A DNA stretch of 64,000 nucleotides from Actinomadura fibrosa (GTDB taxonomy: Bacteria; Actinomycetota; Actinomycetes; Streptosporangiales; Streptosporangiaceae): NCBI RefSeq assembly GCF_900659615.1, contig NZ_CAACUY010000009.1:1-64000 (forward strand). Direction: 5' to 3'. The notes under the pieces were generated by a model that worked only from the letters and a program-made list of their open reading frames with translations, did not search any database and had not been told where the DNA came from. This document shows, in pieces, positions 60,817 through 64,000 of this stretch (the stretch's first letter is position 1; each line of letters opens with the position of its first letter). The position numbers and the translations under genes are program-made.

Positions 60817-61830
60817 TCAGGGAGCGGGGAGCAGTTCGACGATCGTGCGGGAACCGGCCGGGCCGACCGAGCCGACCCGCAAGCCGACCGTCCCGGCCAG
60901 CTCGGCGAGCTGGTCGAGGGTGCGCTCCCGGCCGTTGACGTAGCAGAGCATGCGCAGGTCCCCTTCGGTGTCCACCGCGCCGTCGCCCGTTAGGTCGAAG
61001 TGGTCGACGACCAAGACCTTGCCCGTTCCCGCCGCGGCCTCGGCGCAGCGCCGCAGGATGCGCCCGGCGTGCTCGTCGTCCCAGTCGTGAAGGACGCCGG
61101 AGAGCACGTACCCGCCCGCGTCGACGGGGAGGGCGTCGAAGAAGCTGCCGGCCTGGACTCCCGCCCGGTCGCCCAGGCCGGCGGCGGCGATGGCCTGCTC
61201 AGCGCGGGTCGCCGGGCCGGGCAGATCGACGACCGTCCCGCGCAGGCCGTCGTGGGCGCGAAGGATGGCGATCAGCAGGCTGCCGTCACCGCCACCTACA
61301 TCGACGACATGGCCGAGCGCGCCCCAGGGGTGGGCGGCGGCCACGGCGGGCGCGTCCGCCACCAGCCGGGAGCCCATCAGGGCGTCGAACGACGCGCCTC
61401 TCGCGGGATCGGCCGACAGGTCGTCCCAGTACGGCCGGCCGAACCTGCGCGGGAAGGCGGGCTCGCCGGTGCGGACGGTGTGCAGCAGCTCGGTGAAGCA
61501 CAGATCGGCGTGGCCGATGGCGCCCTCCAGATCGAGCCAGGCACGCACACCGTCCGGATGATCGTCGCGAAGCTGCTCGCCGAGGGACGTCAAGGCATAG
61601 GTGCCGGGCGCCGAGCGGGACAGCACACCGGCGGTCACCAGGTGCCCCATCAGCCGCCCGAGCGCGTCCGGGTCGGCGTCGACCACCGCGGCCAGCGCCT
61701 CGGTCGTCCGCGCGCCCTCGGCGATGCGGTCGGCCAGCCGCAGCGTCGCCGCCACCCGGATGGCCATCGGAGTCAGCAGGTCCGCAGCCGCCCACAGCCC
61801 CGTACGCCAACCTCTCGTCTCCTCGGCCAT
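60817..61830 (-). CDS. O-methyltransferase, Methyltransf_2 family
   Basis: 337 residues. An N-terminal winged-helix dimerisation domain (TPMAIRVAATLRLADRIAEGARTTEALAAVVDADPDALGRLMGHLVTAGVLSR) is followed by the SAM fold: HVVDVGGGDGSLLIAILRAHDGLRGTVVDLPG, then GYVLSGVLHDWDDEHAGRILRRCAEAA with the catalytic-base His in HDW, and VLVVDHF. This type modifies hydroxyls of aromatic polyketides and similar metabolites. ATG 61830 has GAGGAGG five bases upstream. No biosynthetic cluster is nearby within the window. Confidence 0.9.
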   Translation of the reverse strand: MAEETRGWRTGLWAAADLLTPMAIRVAATLRLADRIAEGARTTEALAAVVDADPDALGRLMGHLVTAGVLSRSAPGTYALTSLGEQLRDDHPDGVRAWLDLEGAIGHADLCFTELLHTVRTGEPAFPRRFGRPYWDDLSADPARGASFDALMGSRLVADAPAVAAAHPWGALGHVVDVGGGDGSLLIAILRAHDGLRGTVVDLPGPATRAEQAIAAAGLGDRAGVQAGSFFDALPVDAGGYVLSGVLHDWDDEHAGRILRRCAEAAAGTGKVLVVDHFDLTGDGAVDTEGDLRMLCYVNGRERTLDQLAELAGTVGLRVGSVGPAGSRTIVELLPAP

Positions 61831-61909
61831 GGGCGCCTCCTCGCTCGACCCGGCTTCCAGCACCCGCGAACGCTACCCCCGACGGCCGTCCAGCGCGGCC
61901 GCAAACCAT

Positions 61910-62137
61910 TCAGAGGTCGTACCGTCCCAGCTCGACGTCGGCGAGGAACCGCTGCCAACCGGCGCCGCCGAAGGCCAGCACCGGACCGGCGGTGTCCTTG
62001 CTGTCGCGGACGAGTACCTGTCCGGGCGACCGAGCCGCTTCGACGCAGTCTCCTCCGGGCATCGAACGGCTGCTCTTGCGCCAGACCGGTGCGGTGGCGG
62101 CGTGGTCATCCGCGTTCCGCGAAGCTATCGTGGACAT
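61910..62137 (-). CDS. DUF397-domain protein, orphan
   Basis: 75 residues. VWRKSSRSMPGGDCVEAARSPGQVLVRDSKDTAGPVLAFGGAGWQRFLADVELG is the full DUF397 pattern. These small proteins normally follow an XRE regulator of the BldB-associated type. Here the upstream 294 bases lack an XRE gene, so it is an orphan or relic, although the XRE/TPR gene at 14410 could be a genome-level partner. The ATG at 62137 has GGAAGG about 12 bases away; a GTG four codons earlier is an alternative. Confidence 0.88.
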   Translation of the reverse strand: MSTIASRNADDHAATAPVWRKSSRSMPGGDCVEAARSPGQVLVRDSKDTAGPVLAFGGAGWQRFLADVELGRYDL

Positions 62138-62295
62138 GGCGAACTGCACCTTCCTTTCATGTCGTTGATCGGCGGGTCGGTCCGTTATCGAGGTGGCGTT
62201 CCGCCGCGACGCGGCGCCGTCCTCGAAGGCATGGCCTTCTTGCTGTCTGTGGTGGGCGCGAGAAGGCCATCGTCATGCTGTGAGTAGGGAAACCG

Positions 62296-62343
62296 TCAGA
62301 TTCCCGCCGTGATATGCGGTAAGGGACCACGACGGGAACCTGA
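62296..62343. repeat. Short inverted repeat upstream of the DUF397 gene
   Basis: TCAGATTCCCG (62296-62306) and CGGGAACCTGA (62333-62343) pair at 10 of 11 bases with a 26-base loop, in the AT-richer 294-base gap before the DUF397 gene. It may be an operator pair. Confidence 0.35.
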
Positions 62344-62431
62344 TGGTAGGAGTTTCGGTACTGCCGGAGACATGAGCTCACTCCGTCGGGAACTCAGTTA
62401 CCCCCGATTTCCGGTGTCAAGGTATGCGCAA

Positions 62432-63337
62432 TCAGCTTCCTCTCCGTTGACCACAGGCGGCTAGGACCAGCCCTTGGGCGAACATCAGGGCGGCGCCGGT
62501 CAGGACGACCCATTCATGCGCCGCCTCTTTCACGATCGCCACCACCGTCCAGGCGAGTCCCCCCGCGCCCGTCAGCACCATCGCCACGGTCGTCAACCGG
62601 TCGGGCCGGGGGGACGGCCGATGCGGTCGAGTCGGACGCGCGCCCGGTCGCTCGTGGCGGGCACCCGTGCCCGCTCCCTCGTGGCGGACGTCCTGGACCT
62701 CGGCGGCGTCATCGGCGTCGAAGGTCTCCGGGGCGCGCGGCGCGGCGCCCGTGATCTGAGCGATCTCCCGCTCGATCACGGCGTCGTCCGCGCGGGTGGC
62801 CGCGATCTCGTCGTTCATCGCGGCGTGCAGGTGTCGTCGCCGGGCGCCGATCTCGCCGTCCGTGGGCGCGGGTCCCTCCGAGATCCAGAGCAGGATCACC
62901 GCTCGCTGCCGGAACGGGAGTCGCTCCACCGCGTCCATCACCCTGCCGAGGAGCTCGCGCCTGGACCGCTCCCCGGCCTCCGCTGTCCCGGCGGCGCCGT
63001 CTTCGGCGGCCATGTCGTCGAGCACCGCGTCCAGCTCGTCCAGCGCCGAGTCCTGCTGCTCCCGGGAGAACGACGCGGCGTAGTCCGCGATCGCCCGCTC
63101 GGCCCTGGAGTGCTGTTCGAGTTCGCTCACCGCCGTGTTGTGAGCGGTCTGCAAGACGTAGCTTCTCGGGTTGCTCCTGATGTCGGGGTGGTGCCTCCAG
63201 ACCTCCGTCCAGGCCTTCTGTGCCACGTCGTCCGGGTCGACGCCCGTCCCGCGGAGCAGCTTGCGGAGGTACCACAGCACGGGATCGCGAAGGTCCCGGT
63301 ACAGGACCGGGAACGGTGGAGGGTCCAAGTTCGCCAC
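62432..63337 (-). CDS. ECF-sigma-like protein with C-terminal membrane anchor
   Basis: 301 residues from GTG 63337, which has GGAGG eight bases upstream (an ATG 18 codons earlier lacks one). Sigma region 2 is recognisable: LRDPVLWYLRKLLRGTGVDPDDVAQKAWTEVWRHH (about 15-48), SYVLQTAHNTAVSELEQ. Region 4 begins correctly (LLGRVMDAVERLPFRQRAVILLW) but the DNA-recognition helix is replaced by GPAPTDGEIGARRRHLHAAM. After an Arg/Pro-rich linker there are two hydrophobic helices (about 245-265 and 272-292). A membrane-tethered, perhaps inactive or regulated sigma factor is the best reading. Confidence 0.65.
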   Translation of the reverse strand: MANLDPPPFPVLYRDLRDPVLWYLRKLLRGTGVDPDDVAQKAWTEVWRHHPDIRSNPRSYVLQTAHNTAVSELEQHSRAERAIADYAASFSREQQDSALDELDAVLDDMAAEDGAAGTAEAGERSRRELLGRVMDAVERLPFRQRAVILLWISEGPAPTDGEIGARRRHLHAAMNDEIAATRADDAVIEREIAQITGAAPRAPETFDADDAAEVQDVRHEGAGTGARHERPGARPTRPHRPSPRPDRLTTVAMVLTGAGGLAWTVVAIVKEAAHEWVVLTGAALMFAQGLVLAACGQRRGS

Positions 63338-64000
63338 CTCACTGTCCTCCTTGCCCGGCACCCGGCCGCCCGTCGCGCTCTTCGACTCCATGACCGGGCC
63401 GGCTTACATGCCCGCCGCCGGGCCCGCGGCGACGGCCTCGGGACGGCCGGCACAGGGCGGGGAACTGGTCCTGCATGAACGGGGCTCCTTCGGGGTGAGG
63501 CCCGGCCGGGACAGGCCTGGGCGCGGGCGACGGAGGTCGTCCTGACTCAGTGCGCCACAGGTCTGACCGTGCGAGTGACCATGAATGCCGAAGCGGAACG
63601 AAGCGGAAGGACGTGAGCGGGCCTGGACCGGACCACAGCAGGTGGCGGGGACGACCAGCGCACCGCCGCCCTCACTCGGGACGAGCGGTTCCGCATCGTC
63701 TCGTTCTCTTCCACTTCGTTCCGTTCAAGGACGCCCAGACCATGGCGTATGACCTGAACTGGCCCTTCACGGGAAACGGAACGAAGCGGAACACTTCGGA
63801 AGCGTGTTCACGTCCATGCGCATCGTCCTGGCGGTGCAGGATGTGATTTATGCCTGCGATGCACTTCTTCGCATGGCTTAGCCGGTGTGACCGCACATGT
63901 GAAAGCAACCGACCATGGCCGATGAGGCAGCTTCTTCCCGGTATGACTGCGTTCCACGACACACGTCCCTCATCCAGAACCTGAATGATTTTCTCGTTTT
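63338..64000. other. Intergenic end region with a three-copy 15-bp repeat
   Basis: 663 bases. No gene with convincing codon bias was found; the open frames on either strand (for instance minus 63962-63672) have unlikely composition. The G+C falls toward the end of the window. It holds the repeat described at 63594-63791. Confidence 0.45.
63594..63791. repeat. Three copies of CGGAACGAAGCGGAA
   Basis: Direct copies at 63594-63608 and 63777-63791 are identical; an inverted copy at 63709-63723 differs in one base. Partial copies (GAAGCGGA) flank them. Two could form long hairpins with the middle one. No family is recognised. Confidence 0.65.

Noticed and set aside
62157..62381. XRE-partner gene for the DUF397 protein
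   Set aside because: The 74-codon minus-strand frame here shows no helix-turn-helix and no family resemblance.
63672..63962. A 96-codon minus-strand frame at the end of the window
   Set aside because: No ribosome-binding site and unusual composition (many His, Arg, Ser); it overlaps the 15-bp repeats, which are more likely non-coding.

Overview
The window is about 72-74% G+C by eye, with GTG and TTG starts, strong GGAGG ribosome-binding sites and typical actinobacterial families (CarD, MshA/mycothiol, SenX3-RegX3, mycosin, DUF397, DUF2637, DUF3263, many F420/FMN enzymes). It is a chromosomal segment of a filamentous actinomycete, probably of the Actinomadura/Thermomonosporaceae type; the genus is an inference from gene content only. 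No replication origin, rRNA operon, CRISPR array or intact insertion sequence was seen.

Left arm (1-13.4 kb): trehalose-6-phosphate phosphatase, a DUF3263 protein, a MarR regulator, a SHOCT membrane protein, a mycosin-like S8 protease with a long proline-rich tail, a DUF485 + acetate-type sodium symporter pair, and a three-gene luciferase-like monooxygenase / hydrolase / HxlR-SCP2 operon closed by a long hairpin. An RDD protein and a beta-helix protein follow.

Transferred region (13.6-19.5 kb): an intact tRNA-Thr(TGT) carries an attachment site whose last 44 bases recur at 17379. Each copy is followed by a decayed tyrosine-recombinase gene. Between the copies sit an XRE/TPR regulator and, divergently, a clearly lower-G+C P-loop ATPase of unknown function, which is the best candidate here for an undescribed (possibly defensive) cargo. 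To the right lie gene debris and a membrane-anchored hypothetical protein.

Central core (21.8-41 kb): rlmB, cysS, ispF and carD in an order known from mycobacteria, but split by about 7 kb holding an alpha/beta hydrolase, a DUF2637 protein, fumarylacetoacetase and a 1221-residue CheB/PAS/GAF/kinase/receiver protein that has lost both phosphorylation residues. Then come a PCuAC-like lipoprotein, regX3-senX3, phoU (preceded by an 11-bp-spaced PHO-box-like repeat), gpmA, a YbjN protein and mshA.

Right arm (41-64 kb): an accessory metabolic and regulatory stretch. It has several regulator-target pairs with readable operators: MarR/extradiol dioxygenase (three TTGA-N4-TCAA sites), TetR/methyltransferase (two overlapping palindromes over a promoter), a tryptophanyl-tRNA synthetase behind a complete Trp attenuator with leader peptide, and BlaI-M56 peptidase divergent from cydAB, with an operator lying exactly between the -35 and -10 elements of a probably leaderless cydA. 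The end holds a methyltransferase, an orphan DUF397 protein, a membrane-anchored sigma-like protein and an intergenic region with three copies of a 15-bp repeat.
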